From positions 1-36,159 of the forward strand of contig MZGQ01000025.1 of NCBI GenBank assembly GCA_002085115.1: a DNA stretch of 36,159 nucleotides. Reading direction: 5' to 3'. Both the position numbers and the translations under genes were made by a program. The notes beneath the pieces are model-generated. The model worked only from the letters and a program-made list of their open reading frames with translations. It searched no databases and was not told the origin of the DNA. The stretch is from Desulfococcus sp. 4484_241. Lineage in GTDB: Bacteria > Desulfobacterota > Desulfobacteria > Desulfobacterales > Desulfosudaceae. Of the stretch, positions 24,991-33,632 are shown piece by piece. The number at the start of each line of letters is the position of its first letter. The stretch's first letter is position 1.

Positions 24991-26102
24991 TAATCGGTAT
25001 TTTAAAAGAGATAAAAACAGAAGAGTACCGGGTGGCCATGACTCCGGCCGGCGTGGAAGTACTTGTCAAGCATGGGCATGAGGTCCTGGTGGAAAAAGCG
25101 GCCGGTATCGGAAGCGGGTTTGCGGATGAAGATTACACAAAAGCAGGTGCCAGGATAGTAGAGCCTGCGGAAAAAATTTATGAACTTGCAAAAATGGTAA
25201 TGCACGTCAAGGAGCCTCAGCCATCCGAATACGGGCTTATAAAAAAGGAGCAGATTTTATTTACATACCTGCACCTGGCTGCAAACCGGACTCTTACGGA
25301 CGCACTTGTCAAAACCGGCGCCATATGCATAGCGTATGAAACCATCCAGAAAAACGACGGCTCCCTCCCCCTTCTGACGCCGATGAGTGAAGTGGCAGGA
25401 CGGATGTCCATGCAGGAAGCCGCCAAATTTCTCGAGATGTCAAAAGGGGGGCAGGGGATACTGCTTGGTGGTGTTCCAGGTGTTGAACCGGCCAACGTAC
25501 TTGTTATCGGTGGCGGTGTAGTGGGCGTAAATGCGGCAAAAATGGCCTGCGGCCTTGGCGCAAAGGTCACCCTTCTTGACACCAGGCTTGACCGGCTGCG
25601 TTACCTGTCCGACGTTATGCCGAAAAACTGCTTTTTGCTCATCTCAAACCCCGCAACCATAAGAGACCGAATCCGTGTTGCGGACGTGGTGATAGGCGCG
25701 GTTCTTCTGCCCGGCGCAAGAGCACCGAAACTTGTTACAAGGGACATGCTGAAAACCATGAAAAAAGGGGCCGTGATGGTGGACGTTGCGATAGATCAAG
25801 GGGGATGCTTTGAAACATCAAGGCCCACAACCCATTCCGACCCGGTTTTTATCGAGGAGGGCGTCGTTCACTACTGTGTGGCAAACATGCCGGGTGCCGT
25901 TCCAAGGACATCTACCCATGCCCTTACCAACGCCACACTGCCCTATGTCCTTGAGTTGGCGGAAAAGGGCTGGCAAAGGGCGGCCATGGAAAACCCGGAA
26001 ATATGCGCAGGGGTAAATATCGCAAAAGGAAAGATTACATGTTCCGGAGTAGCCGAGGCCTTTGGCCTTGAATGCGCTCCTGTTGAAAGAGTACTGCAAT
26101 AG
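24987..26102 (+). CDS. ald: Alanine dehydrogenase
   Basis: Ald interconverts alanine and pyruvate plus ammonia with NAD. The 371-residue protein has the family N-terminus (GILKEIKTEEYRVAMTPAGV), MHVKEPQPSE with the substrate lysine, TYLHLA, the dinucleotide loop VIGGGVVG near 173-180, VDVAIDQGGCFETSRPTTH, and VANMPGAVPRTST. Length and motifs are complete. Translation is coupled to tetR by a four-base overlap, placing it under the same TetR control. This is unusual for a general alanine catabolic gene and suggests a specialised role within the operon. Confidence 0.95.
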   Translation: MIIGILKEIKTEEYRVAMTPAGVEVLVKHGHEVLVEKAAGIGSGFADEDYTKAGARIVEPAEKIYELAKMVMHVKEPQPSEYGLIKKEQILFTYLHLAANRTLTDALVKTGAICIAYETIQKNDGSLPLLTPMSEVAGRMSMQEAAKFLEMSKGGQGILLGGVPGVEPANVLVIGGGVVGVNAAKMACGLGAKVTLLDTRLDRLRYLSDVMPKNCFLLISNPATIRDRIRVADVVIGAVLLPGARAPKLVTRDMLKTMKKGAVMVDVAIDQGGCFETSRPTTHSDPVFIEEGVVHYCVANMPGAVPRTSTHALTNATLPYVLELAEKGWQRAAMENPEICAGVNIAKGKITCSGVAEAFGLECAPVERVLQ

Positions 26103-26143
26103 ACAGGAGACTGCAAATACCAACCTACAGCAAAGGAGTTAGC

Positions 26144-26861
26144 ATGAGCCAGGACCTTATACTATCAAGGCTGAACCTTCAGGCCGTGCTGCCCAATCTT
26201 GAGACTCTCATAGAAAACGACGCCAAGGCGGCAGAGATGACAAGAGGGTGGAACGCCTGCATTCAGTTCACCGTGAAAAAAGGACCAAGCGCCTATGTAT
26301 GTTTCACAGACGGCAGATGTAAAGTGGGGGCGGGAAAAGCACCGCAGTCTGACATCTTGCTTTTGTTTTTCTCATGTCGTCACCTGAACCGTATGTTTGA
26401 CAACGAGGCGATGCCGATTCCACTGAAGGGATTCACACGTCTCTCGTTTCTTTCAAAACAGTTTCCCAGGCTCACCGACAGGCTGGAGTATTTTCTGAAA
26501 CCCACCGACGAGCTGCTTTCAGATAATGAGTATGCCAGAATCAACACGCTGCTGAGCCTTTACACCGCAGGACGGGCTGTCAGTATACTTTCCGAAGAGG
26601 ATAAGATATGCAAAACCATAGCTTCCGGGATGCCTGACGGGGCCACTATTATGATGAAGATTCTTCCGGACGGCCCTGCTGTCACGCTGCTTGCAAATGA
26701 CGGGGCAATTTCCATGATTCCGGAGGAACACGAATCCCCCACAGCTGCTCTTTTGATAAACGGCTATAGCCCTGGGAGAAATCAAAATAATGGGACAGAT
26801 ACCGCAGATAGACGCGGTTGACCTGATACTGGACAGGATCCCAATATACCTGAAACAATAA
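26144..26861 (+). CDS. SCP2-like (sterol carrier type) protein, frameshifted near 26758
   Basis: The start (AAAGGAG six bases before the ATG) opens a frame ending at 26821. From about 26760 the shifted frame reads TAIALGEIKIMGQIPQIDAV and on to a TAA at 26859-26861, which looks like the true C-terminus: the alanine-glycine-isoleucine pattern closes an SCP2-like fold, and the new stop lies 12 bases before the next gene. One extra A in the AAA run at 26758-26760 explains it. The protein appears to hold two SCP2-like halves (IQFTVKKGPSAYVCFTDGRC early, then ATIMMKILPDGPAVTLLAND). Such domains bind hydrophobic ligands. The error could be real, programmed or a sequencing artefact. Confidence 0.62.
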
Positions 26862-26873
26862 GCGAGGCGCCAA

Positions 26874-28118
26874 ATGACTTACACCTATAAAAAATCAAGA
26901 GAGTTGTTTGAAAAAGCCGTTCGTGTAATCCCGTGTGGACTTTATGGCCACTTCAGCCCTGCACCGATGGTCCCGCCGGAGCACTACCCCTTCTATGCAC
27001 AAAAGGCAAAAGGCTCAAGGTTCATAGACGTGGACGGCAACGAGTTTATCGATTACATGTGTGCATACGGGCCCATGGTCCTGGGCTACAACAACGAGGT
27101 GGTTGACAGGGCAGCGCTTGACCAGCTGTCCCTTGGCAACTGCATGACATGCGCCAGCCCGGTGATGGTGGAGCTTGCCGAAAAACTGGTCGAGACCGTA
27201 TCTGTCGCAGACTGGGCGTTTTTCGCAAAAAACGGAAATGATGTCACGACTTACGCCATAATGACGGCCCGTAACGCCACCGGCAGGAAAAAGGTTGTTC
27301 TAATAAAGGGCGGGTATCACGGCGTCGCACCGTGGACACAGACACTGGGGCACAACGGTATTATCGAAGAGGATACTGCCCATTTCATACGGATACCATG
27401 GAACGATCCAACGGCATTTGAAAGAGTCATCGATGAACACCCCGATGATATCGCGGCGTTCATGGCGACCCCATACCACCACCCTGTTTTTGAAGACAAT
27501 GAGATGCCGGCTGACGGGTATTGGCAGAAAATCGAATCCATCTGCAGGAAAAACGGCATAGTTCTGATAGTGGATGACATTCGCTGTGGATTCAGGCTTG
27601 ATATAAGAGGCTCGAACGAGTATTTCGGATTTTCGCCCGACCTTATATGCTTCTGCAAGGCAATCGGAAACGGCTATCCGATATCCGCCCTTGTCGGTAC
27701 GGATTCCCTTAAAACCGCGGCATCAAAGGTTTTCTATACCGGGAGTTACTGGTTTTCGGCTGTTCCAATGGCGGCCGCCATAGCCACTATAGATGAGATG
27801 AAACGGATAAACGCCACGGCAATGATGCTGGAATTCGGCGAAAAACTGAAAAACGGGCTGACCGAGGTGGCAAAACACCATGGCTACAACCTGAAGTTTA
27901 CAGGTCATCCGTCAATGCCATACCTGAGGATAACCGACGACCCGACGCTGATGCTTCACCAGAAGTGGTGCGGTGAATGTACAAGGCGTGGAGCATTTTT
28001 TGCCTCACACCACAACTGGTTTGTTTCAGCCGCGCATAACCAGGAAGACCTGGACCGCACTTTACAGATTGCGGACGATGCATTCAAGGCAATCAAGAAC
28101 AGCCGGAACAACAGCTAA
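26874..28118 (+). CDS. Class III aminotransferase, glutamate-1-semialdehyde aminomutase-like
   Basis: The 414-residue PLP enzyme has the class III layout: VDGNEFIDYMCAYGPMVLGY early, GGYHGVAPW, the IVDDIRCGFRL aspartate block near 234-244, and the PLP lysine K262 in CFCKAIGNGYPISALVG. It resembles HemL but differs in several blocks, and the tetrapyrrole genes lie 15 kb away in another operon. A specific aminotransferase or aminomutase is therefore more likely than the housekeeping HemL. With Ald in the same operon, alanine/pyruvate could serve as amino donor or acceptor. GAGGCG lies before the ATG. The substrate is not deducible. Confidence 0.85.
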   Translation: MTYTYKKSRELFEKAVRVIPCGLYGHFSPAPMVPPEHYPFYAQKAKGSRFIDVDGNEFIDYMCAYGPMVLGYNNEVVDRAALDQLSLGNCMTCASPVMVELAEKLVETVSVADWAFFAKNGNDVTTYAIMTARNATGRKKVVLIKGGYHGVAPWTQTLGHNGIIEEDTAHFIRIPWNDPTAFERVIDEHPDDIAAFMATPYHHPVFEDNEMPADGYWQKIESICRKNGIVLIVDDIRCGFRLDIRGSNEYFGFSPDLICFCKAIGNGYPISALVGTDSLKTAASKVFYTGSYWFSAVPMAAAIATIDEMKRINATAMMLEFGEKLKNGLTEVAKHHGYNLKFTGHPSMPYLRITDDPTLMLHQKWCGECTRRGAFFASHHNWFVSAAHNQEDLDRTLQIADDAFKAIKNSRNNS

Positions 28119-28132
28119 CAATGGAGGCAGAC

Positions 28133-28534
28133 ATGTCGCTTACAAGTGAAGAATTAGCCCTGCTGAATGAAAAGGCATACCAGGCGAGGAGGGACATAAT
28201 CGACATCACCGCATGGTCAGGCGGTGATCCGGAGATGGTAAACTGGACCGGCAAGCAGCCTGAAAGAATTTACCAGATAACCGTTGACGATGACATAGCG
28301 GCATACCTGCGGGTAAAAGCCGGCAAAACAAAAGCAGGCAGGGGTACCTATACGAGAAGACGGCCTTTCATACACCTTAAGTTTAACGGCATAGATGGCG
28401 CCATGCCGGTTATATTAAACGAGGTTGACATGCTTTCTGCAGTAAAATCGGGTTATCTCACCATGGAAGGATCACCAGAGCATGGACGCGATTTCGGGGA
28501 CTTCATGATGAAAATACAGGATCTCATAACATAA
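28133..28534 (+). CDS. Small SCP2-like protein of unknown function
   Basis: The 133-residue protein has a mixed N-terminus followed by a C-terminal half (AYLRVKAGKTKAGRGTYTRR..., then VILNEVDMLSAVKSGYLTME and GSPEHGRDFGDFMMKIQDLI) that resembles the end of SCP2 lipid-carrier domains, in which a 'G..~.~eGs' strand precedes the last helix. This is a weak resemblance read by eye. The ATG used is preceded by GGAGG six bases upstream; an ATG four codons earlier lies inside that site. It follows the aminotransferase by 14 bases and closes the TetR-controlled operon. Confidence 0.6.
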   Translation: MSLTSEELALLNEKAYQARRDIIDITAWSGGDPEMVNWTGKQPERIYQITVDDDIAAYLRVKAGKTKAGRGTYTRRRPFIHLKFNGIDGAMPVILNEVDMLSAVKSGYLTMEGSPEHGRDFGDFMMKIQDLIT

Positions 28535-28955
28535 TCTCACAACCCGGATACTTGTGCGTTAAAAATCGTCCCCCTCCCTCCGGGCCAGTCTCACCCCGGG
28601 GGGGATTTGAAGCGGTGATTGAAAACGGTATGAAAGGCCGGAAAAGTTCGGTTACCATATTGCCAAACAAGGCCATGGAGGTCAGACGCAGCCGGGTGTC
28701 GGGCGCTTGGCTCTGTGACGTGCATCGGCGGTGGCAGGCAAAGAAGCACCGTACGCTCCTGAGACTTGCCACCCGCGATCCTCATGGAGATAAGTGAGGA
28801 TTGAGAAGGAAGCAGGCAATGTCTATCTGAAACCGGAGGAGAACTGATTAAACCCCATAATGGAATTTACATAAAAAATGTTGCTTTATCGAAAACCAAA
28901 ATGGGGCGTTCGTTTTTACTGGGCCATTACACTTCGCTTGACTCGGGACTAATCC
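28535..28955. other. Unassigned region after the SCP2/aminotransferase operon
   Basis: No gene is supported here. The stretch begins with a C-rich/G-rich pair (TCCCCC near 28569-28574 and a run of seven G near 28599-28606) that can fold but has no T-run. Both strands contain open frames of 60-80 codons (plus 28552-28797, minus 28591-28785) without ribosome-binding sites or recognisable domains. It may be a relic of a mobile element; I cannot name one. Confidence 0.4.
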
Positions 28956-29711
28956 TTATTTTTGTCGGGCAGGTGTCGAGCCCAGAGAAAAGTATGCGAG
29001 GAGACTGGTTCCAACGACTCGCTTTGGCAACACGTAATAATCCAAAAGCATTGCATAAGAAACTATCTTATGGACCAACTGGCTTAGTCCATGTGGTGCC
29101 CCAACACCTATTTTTCTTTTTTTCTTTAGAATGGCTTGAAGCCAGGCAGGAATATACACTAAGTGAAAAAAGTAACCCAGGTGTGAGCGCTTCACGTTGA
29201 GCTTAAAGGATAGGCTGTTTAGCATTTCTATTGTATATCGCTTGTAATGGCTATAGAATTCGTCATAATCTGACCATAATTCCGGGCGGGCAGGAACGGT
29301 AATGATAAGATGTGATAGACGGGGAAACGCAGCTACCAGATTCTGGATAAATTCTACCGGGTCATGTATGTGTTCGATTACATCAAGTAAAAGGATGGTT
29401 TCATAGCGCTGTCTTTCAACACTCGGGATATCGGCGGCGTTTATGCCAACGTAGATATATTTTTCAACAGCGGCAAGAGGTTTTACTTCAGCCAATTCGG
29501 CGCCGAAACAGTTTATCCCCCTGTCCCGTAAATATTTTACCGTAATGCCTTTACCACAACCAACATCAAGAATTGCAGCATTGGGATTCGCCTGAGTCCT
29601 TATTGTATTTGCTATGATTCTGTTTCGCGCCAAATACCACCAATGGTTTTCTATACCGTCTGGACAAGCGCTTTCATATTGATAATTATGAAATTCTGAT
29701 TTCATTTTCAT
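28956..29711 (-). CDS. Class I SAM-dependent methyltransferase
   Basis: The 251-residue protein carries the SAM-binding motif I ILDVGCGKG, then an acidic residue at the end of strand two (FGAEL), motif ILLLDVIEHI and IITVPARPELWSDYDEFYSHYKRY, as in Methyltransf_11/23-type enzymes that often modify quinones, lipids or surface glycans. The frame extends upstream to a TTG at 29795, but the ATG at 29709-29711 (or two codons later) better matches the usual start; neither has a clear ribosome-binding site. The gene is visibly richer in A and T than its neighbours and stands alone between unassigned stretches, suggesting transfer. The substrate is unknown. Confidence 0.75.
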   Translation of the reverse strand: MKMKSEFHNYQYESACPDGIENHWWYLARNRIIANTIRTQANPNAAILDVGCGKGITVKYLRDRGINCFGAELAEVKPLAAVEKYIYVGINAADIPSVERQRYETILLLDVIEHIHDPVEFIQNLVAAFPRLSHLIITVPARPELWSDYDEFYSHYKRYTIEMLNSLSFKLNVKRSHLGYFFHLVYIPAWLQAILKKKRKIGVGAPHGLSQLVHKIVSYAMLLDYYVLPKRVVGTSLLAYFSLGSTPARQK

Positions 29712-29841
29712 TGTTAGTGTACCATTTTGCCTGCTATTTCGTTTCGAGCTGCTGCGATGTAGCCATCGGAGAAAGAGCTTGAAACTGGTGGCCAAATCAG
29801 TACTTCAAAGGTTTACCAAAGTCAAGAAAGAAGGAAACCAA

Positions 29842-30081
29842 ATGACCCACTGCAAAGAGAATAACCCAATTGGACAGATGATGGAAGCGGTAATTGAATG
29901 GAAAGGTTACGACCTTCCCGTACAGTATGAGGATGCCATTCCCGGCTCCATAAAGGAGCCAAGGGAAGCCACAGGCCAAGCTGACGGGAGGCCTTTTCTT
30001 TTTGGACAAGCAACAGAAAAGAACCATAAAAGAGTGCCAGGCATTTTAAAATTAGCTATTTTTAACTTGTTTAGACAATAG
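29842..30081 (+). CDS. Hypothetical small ORF (79 residues), doubtful
   Basis: This ORF has an AAGGAAACCAA before its ATG but no recognised domain. Residues include MMEAVIEWKGYDLPVQYEDA and a basic, AT-rich end. It lies in a stretch from 29712 to 30187 that holds no convincing gene otherwise, next to the AT-rich methyltransferase. It could be a chance frame or a gene fragment. Confidence 0.25.
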   Translation: MTHCKENNPIGQMMEAVIEWKGYDLPVQYEDAIPGSIKEPREATGQADGRPFLFGQATEKNHKRVPGILKLAIFNLFRQ

Positions 30082-30187
30082 TAATTTCATGGATTGCCAC
30101 ATAATTCCAACAGTAAAGACAATTTCCCGTATGCGACCAAAACATACCCTGTCAATCCAAGCTTGGGAAATACATGAAACATCCTTG

Positions 30188-30619
30188 TTAGCCGTTTTCG
30201 ACCAAATTCTTTACTATGTCCAACATGGGCGGGCGTAAAGGCCGCCACCTTGGAGAAATTGCAACGCCTTCGCGCCAGGTGAAATCGACCACCTCATATA
30301 TTTCTGGAATCTGCTTAACCTTCTTTACTCCGTACTTCACCTCGGGGTAATGCTCGATCCAAAGCATTCTTTGGGGATCGATGCCGAACTTGCCTGAAAT
30401 GGATGTGGCAAGCGGACCGGCCCATCCTTTTACAGTTATGGCATCACCGGGCACATCCGATACCACGACAATATTTGGGCGCATGTGCAAAACGCTATCG
30501 GCAGGATCATCGTCAAGCCTGAAAATCTTGAGCATGATCTTTCCCTGCGCCAGTCCCAGAGGTTTTCCAAGCCCTTTCCACTGGTATATTCCATTATACA
30601 GAATCATGTCACTGCCCAT
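30188..30619 (-). CDS. Conserved-looking protein of unknown function downstream of the NorD-like gene
   Basis: The 143-residue protein is soluble, with a readable amphipathic pattern (RPNIVVVSDVPGDAITVKGW, MLWIEHYPEVKYG, VVDFTWREGVAISPRWRPL). I do not recognise its family. It starts 28 bases after the stop of the NorD-like gene. The nine codons between that TAG and this ATG are in the same frame and free of stops (PWLVIRKAQ), so the true start could be earlier or a non-ATG codon; no strong ribosome-binding site is visible. It is probably co-transcribed with the VWA gene. Confidence 0.6.
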   Translation of the reverse strand: MGSDMILYNGIYQWKGLGKPLGLAQGKIMLKIFRLDDDPADSVLHMRPNIVVVSDVPGDAITVKGWAGPLATSISGKFGIDPQRMLWIEHYPEVKYGVKKVKQIPEIYEVVDFTWREGVAISPRWRPLRPPMLDIVKNLVENG

Positions 30620-30646
30620 CTGTGCTTTGCGGATGACCAGCCACGG

Positions 30647-33376
30647 CTATCCGGTAAGCCGTCCGTAAATTTTCAGCAGCCTGTCCGGCAGTTCACGCAC
30701 ATCGGAAATAACGGTGTGGCTTACCTTGCCATAAACATTGTCAAGAGCCCTGTCGCCCGGTATATTCACCGTTATGGTATGAACCGCTATTCTCTCGGCA
30801 CGGGCTTCCAACAATGCCCGACGCGTATCCTCTATTGCCCGTTCCCTTTTGTAACCTATGTCATTGGGGAATCCATCGGTAACTATAATAAGCAGCCTGG
30901 AAACCGCGGGCACATCCCTGAGTTTTGCCGTAGCGTGTCTCACGGCTGCCCCCATTCTCGTGTTGCGCTGGGGGGAGAGCCAGCCGATACAACGCCTGGT
31001 CTCATCATTCATGAAATCATCAAACTCTTTTATAACAAAATAATCAACCCCCAGGCGCCCCGACCCTGAAAAGCCGGCGATTGAGTACAAATCGCCGACA
31101 ACGTCAAGAGCCTCGCAAAAAAGAACGGCGGCCTCCTTTTCAACATCGAGCACCGTGGTATCACCAGACCCTGCCACATAATTTGAAGTTGATCGGGAAA
31201 CATCGATAAGAAGCATGACAGCTACGTCACGCACCTGTTTCAAACGTTTTATGTATATTCTTTCAGAAGGAGTCAATCCGCATCTTCTGTCAACGACAAA
31301 ATCTATGAGCTGCCGGTAATCAAAATCATCACCCTCACGCCATTTTCTTAAAACAGCCATCCCCTGAGGTTTTAAAAGCTCAAATGCGTAGCGGATCCTC
31401 TTAACAAGCCCCCTGTGCCTCTCTAACACTGTTTCGTAAAACATGTTATCGCCTTCGACCGCCTTGTTCTCACGCACGAGAACATAATCATCAAGATAAT
31501 CACCTATGGTGTTGTCCCATTCCCGATAACGGAAAGCAGACCCGGCAAACGGTGAATAGACGGGAGGCTGCTCGTAACACTCACTGAACTCATCCAATCC
31601 CATTGCCGAAAGATCGGGCGCATCCCCCCCTCCTTCCAGGGGCCCGCCGCCATCCCTGACAACTCTTGTTATGTCATCGGAGTTAAGCGCCCCTCCCCGT
31701 TCGGCCAGATGTTTAAGCAGATCGGTCTTGTATACCCTGTAACCCGCTTTTTCGATTTTCTCCTTGACCCTGGAAGCCAGCTGCTCATATTTTCCGAAAG
31801 CACTGGCAAAGAGGGCTGGACGCACGCGAAGCCCGTAAGGCATTCTTTCAGTAGTATACGTTTCCACGCCGTTGCAAAAATTATGACCAAGACGGTCAAA
31901 AACAGCCGATACAGCCATTGCGCTTGCCTCGGGAAACCTTTTCCCGGCCGCATGGCGGTAAAACAGGTCCCGGATTGTATTAAACGTATCGAGCCCGGCA
32001 CCGTCGATAAAAGCCGCCGGCTCCGCGCCAAGGGCAATGACTGCACAGAGGTTGTACATAAACGTTCCGCCGGCGCTGATTCCTTTTACAAGATGTGAAT
32101 AGAACCTGCGGGCTCCGCCGGGGTAGGACTCCTCAAGCAGGGTTTTTACCCTGCCATACTCGATTATGGAAAAAAGGTCGGCCGCAAGCAGGGGGACAGG
32201 GAACAGGCTGAAAAACCTTTCCATGTCAGGGCCACCCTTGTCTGTCCGGCTGTTTTTTAACAGCCCTTTGCAATATTCCAAAGCCCTCTCAAAATCGAAA
32301 TCAAACGTACCGAACTCAAAAAGGCCCGCCTCTATCCACGCCAGCGCCTTATAGACCAGCTGATTGTCCCTGCGATACGGATAAACAGCCACCTCGTCTG
32401 CAAGATATACGCTACGGCCATCATAACAGGCGATAACCGAGTCGGTGTCACTTCCGAGCAGCCCTCCGGGAATGGAGGATACAGGCTTTACCGATATGCG
32501 TCTCCCGGTGCGTGCCTGTATATAACGGGAAACACCCTGCTGCATTTCGGCAAAAACAGCGGTGGAACGCAGCCTGTCACAAGCCTCTATGCCGGCTCTT
32601 GATTCCAGGCATAAAAACCTTTCACCAGCCGTCTTGTCACGCGCATACATCTCAAGGCCCATGTCGACAAACTTTTCAAGATCTCTTCTGGATAAAAACG
32701 AAAGTTCTCCGGCAAGTGCATCCGCGAAACTGCAGGCAAGATCGAAATCGAGAGCGGCGACCCTTCGCAATTGTTCTATGGTCCAGGCCCTTCCGGCCGG
32801 CTTGACAGAAACAACCATACCTGGAATTTGGCCGGCAAATCTCCTGTACTGATTATATGTAAGGTCGTGAGAGAACAGGTCATGTAGCAGGTCCATGTAG
32901 GCCAGCCCGGCATCCAGACTGCCATCGGCTATAAGTGTTGTAACCACCTCCAGGGGCTCCGCTGCTATGGCATAAAGCCATTTGTGCCTTAGCATGGCAA
33001 TGGTGTCCAGAAATTTTCGAACAAAAGGTCTGTCACCGTTAATAATGACGTGGCTGAGTGTACCTGCCATTATCCTGCCAAGACTTGGGCCCTCCTTCAT
33101 GGCATCCCGCACAGCGGTGCTGTATTGTTCCATTGCTTCCGTATTTGCGCCGGCTTTTGCAAGTGCCATATATCCGTTGGCAACGGTCTTGCCCAACCTT
33201 GGCTCCAGTGACAGGCCATACACGACATCCTCTGCCATTGTTTCAAGTATCTTGCAGGGCAGATCACTGCCTATATCGGAAAGGCCTGCTTCTATATATT
33301 CCGCAATTTCAGGATCGGCGATATATAGCGTCTCCATGAAATGTCGCTTGTTGTCTGTTTTGTTCTCCTGTTTCAT
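30647..33376 (-). CDS. NorD/CbbO-like von Willebrand factor A domain protein
   Basis: The 909-residue protein ends in a VWA domain with an intact metal-ion (MIDAS) site: DVSRST at 725-730, TRMG near 805, and TDGFPND near 833. The last segment (RELPDRLLKIYGRLTG) is the NorD/CbbO style of ending. The long N-terminal part is mostly helical and without catalytic motifs. NorD and CbbO work with MoxR-type AAA+ partners (NorQ, CbbQ) to activate metalloenzymes such as NO reductase or Rubisco. No such ATPase gene is adjacent here, so the partner and target are unknown. GGGAAAC precedes the ATG. Confidence 0.85.
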   Translation of the reverse strand: MKQENKTDNKRHFMETLYIADPEIAEYIEAGLSDIGSDLPCKILETMAEDVVYGLSLEPRLGKTVANGYMALAKAGANTEAMEQYSTAVRDAMKEGPSLGRIMAGTLSHVIINGDRPFVRKFLDTIAMLRHKWLYAIAAEPLEVVTTLIADGSLDAGLAYMDLLHDLFSHDLTYNQYRRFAGQIPGMVVSVKPAGRAWTIEQLRRVAALDFDLACSFADALAGELSFLSRRDLEKFVDMGLEMYARDKTAGERFLCLESRAGIEACDRLRSTAVFAEMQQGVSRYIQARTGRRISVKPVSSIPGGLLGSDTDSVIACYDGRSVYLADEVAVYPYRRDNQLVYKALAWIEAGLFEFGTFDFDFERALEYCKGLLKNSRTDKGGPDMERFFSLFPVPLLAADLFSIIEYGRVKTLLEESYPGGARRFYSHLVKGISAGGTFMYNLCAVIALGAEPAAFIDGAGLDTFNTIRDLFYRHAAGKRFPEASAMAVSAVFDRLGHNFCNGVETYTTERMPYGLRVRPALFASAFGKYEQLASRVKEKIEKAGYRVYKTDLLKHLAERGGALNSDDITRVVRDGGGPLEGGGDAPDLSAMGLDEFSECYEQPPVYSPFAGSAFRYREWDNTIGDYLDDYVLVRENKAVEGDNMFYETVLERHRGLVKRIRYAFELLKPQGMAVLRKWREGDDFDYRQLIDFVVDRRCGLTPSERIYIKRLKQVRDVAVMLLIDVSRSTSNYVAGSGDTTVLDVEKEAAVLFCEALDVVGDLYSIAGFSGSGRLGVDYFVIKEFDDFMNDETRRCIGWLSPQRNTRMGAAVRHATAKLRDVPAVSRLLIIVTDGFPNDIGYKRERAIEDTRRALLEARAERIAVHTITVNIPGDRALDNVYGKVSHTVISDVRELPDRLLKIYGRLTG

Positions 33377-33529
33377 GTTTCCCTGTTTCTCTTGCTCTTC
33401 CCATCACCATCCTGCAATACCCTACACATATTAACCGGTTTCCATTCATAAACACCTTTTCCCCATTTCCGGCCTGGTACGGGGAAAATCCCCCCCTCTG
33501 AAACGCCTTGTATCATAAATGCTTACCAC

Positions 33530-33558
33530 TTGACAGTACGTTACTTATTCTATATAGA
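33530..33558 (+). promoter_or_regulatory. Strong sigma70-like promoter of the receiver-PATAN gene
   Basis: TTGACA (33530-33535) and TATAGA (33553-33558) are 17 bases apart, giving a leader of about 70 bases. Upstream in the same gap, GGGG-AAAAT-CCCC (33481-33493) could fold into a small hairpin. This divergent gap also must serve the NorD-like gene; no good minus-strand pair was found. Confidence 0.6.
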
Positions 33559-33632
33559 ACCTTATGGATTTATGTGAATCACCGGGGAAAATATCATAAC
33601 AGCTTATACGAATAAACAAGGACCGTTGATCA

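Noticed and set aside
28552-28797. Plus ORF of 81 codons after the SCP2-like gene
   Set aside because: No start signal or domain; the opposite strand is equally open, so coding is not supported. A group II intron was considered but no domain V or reverse transcriptase was seen.
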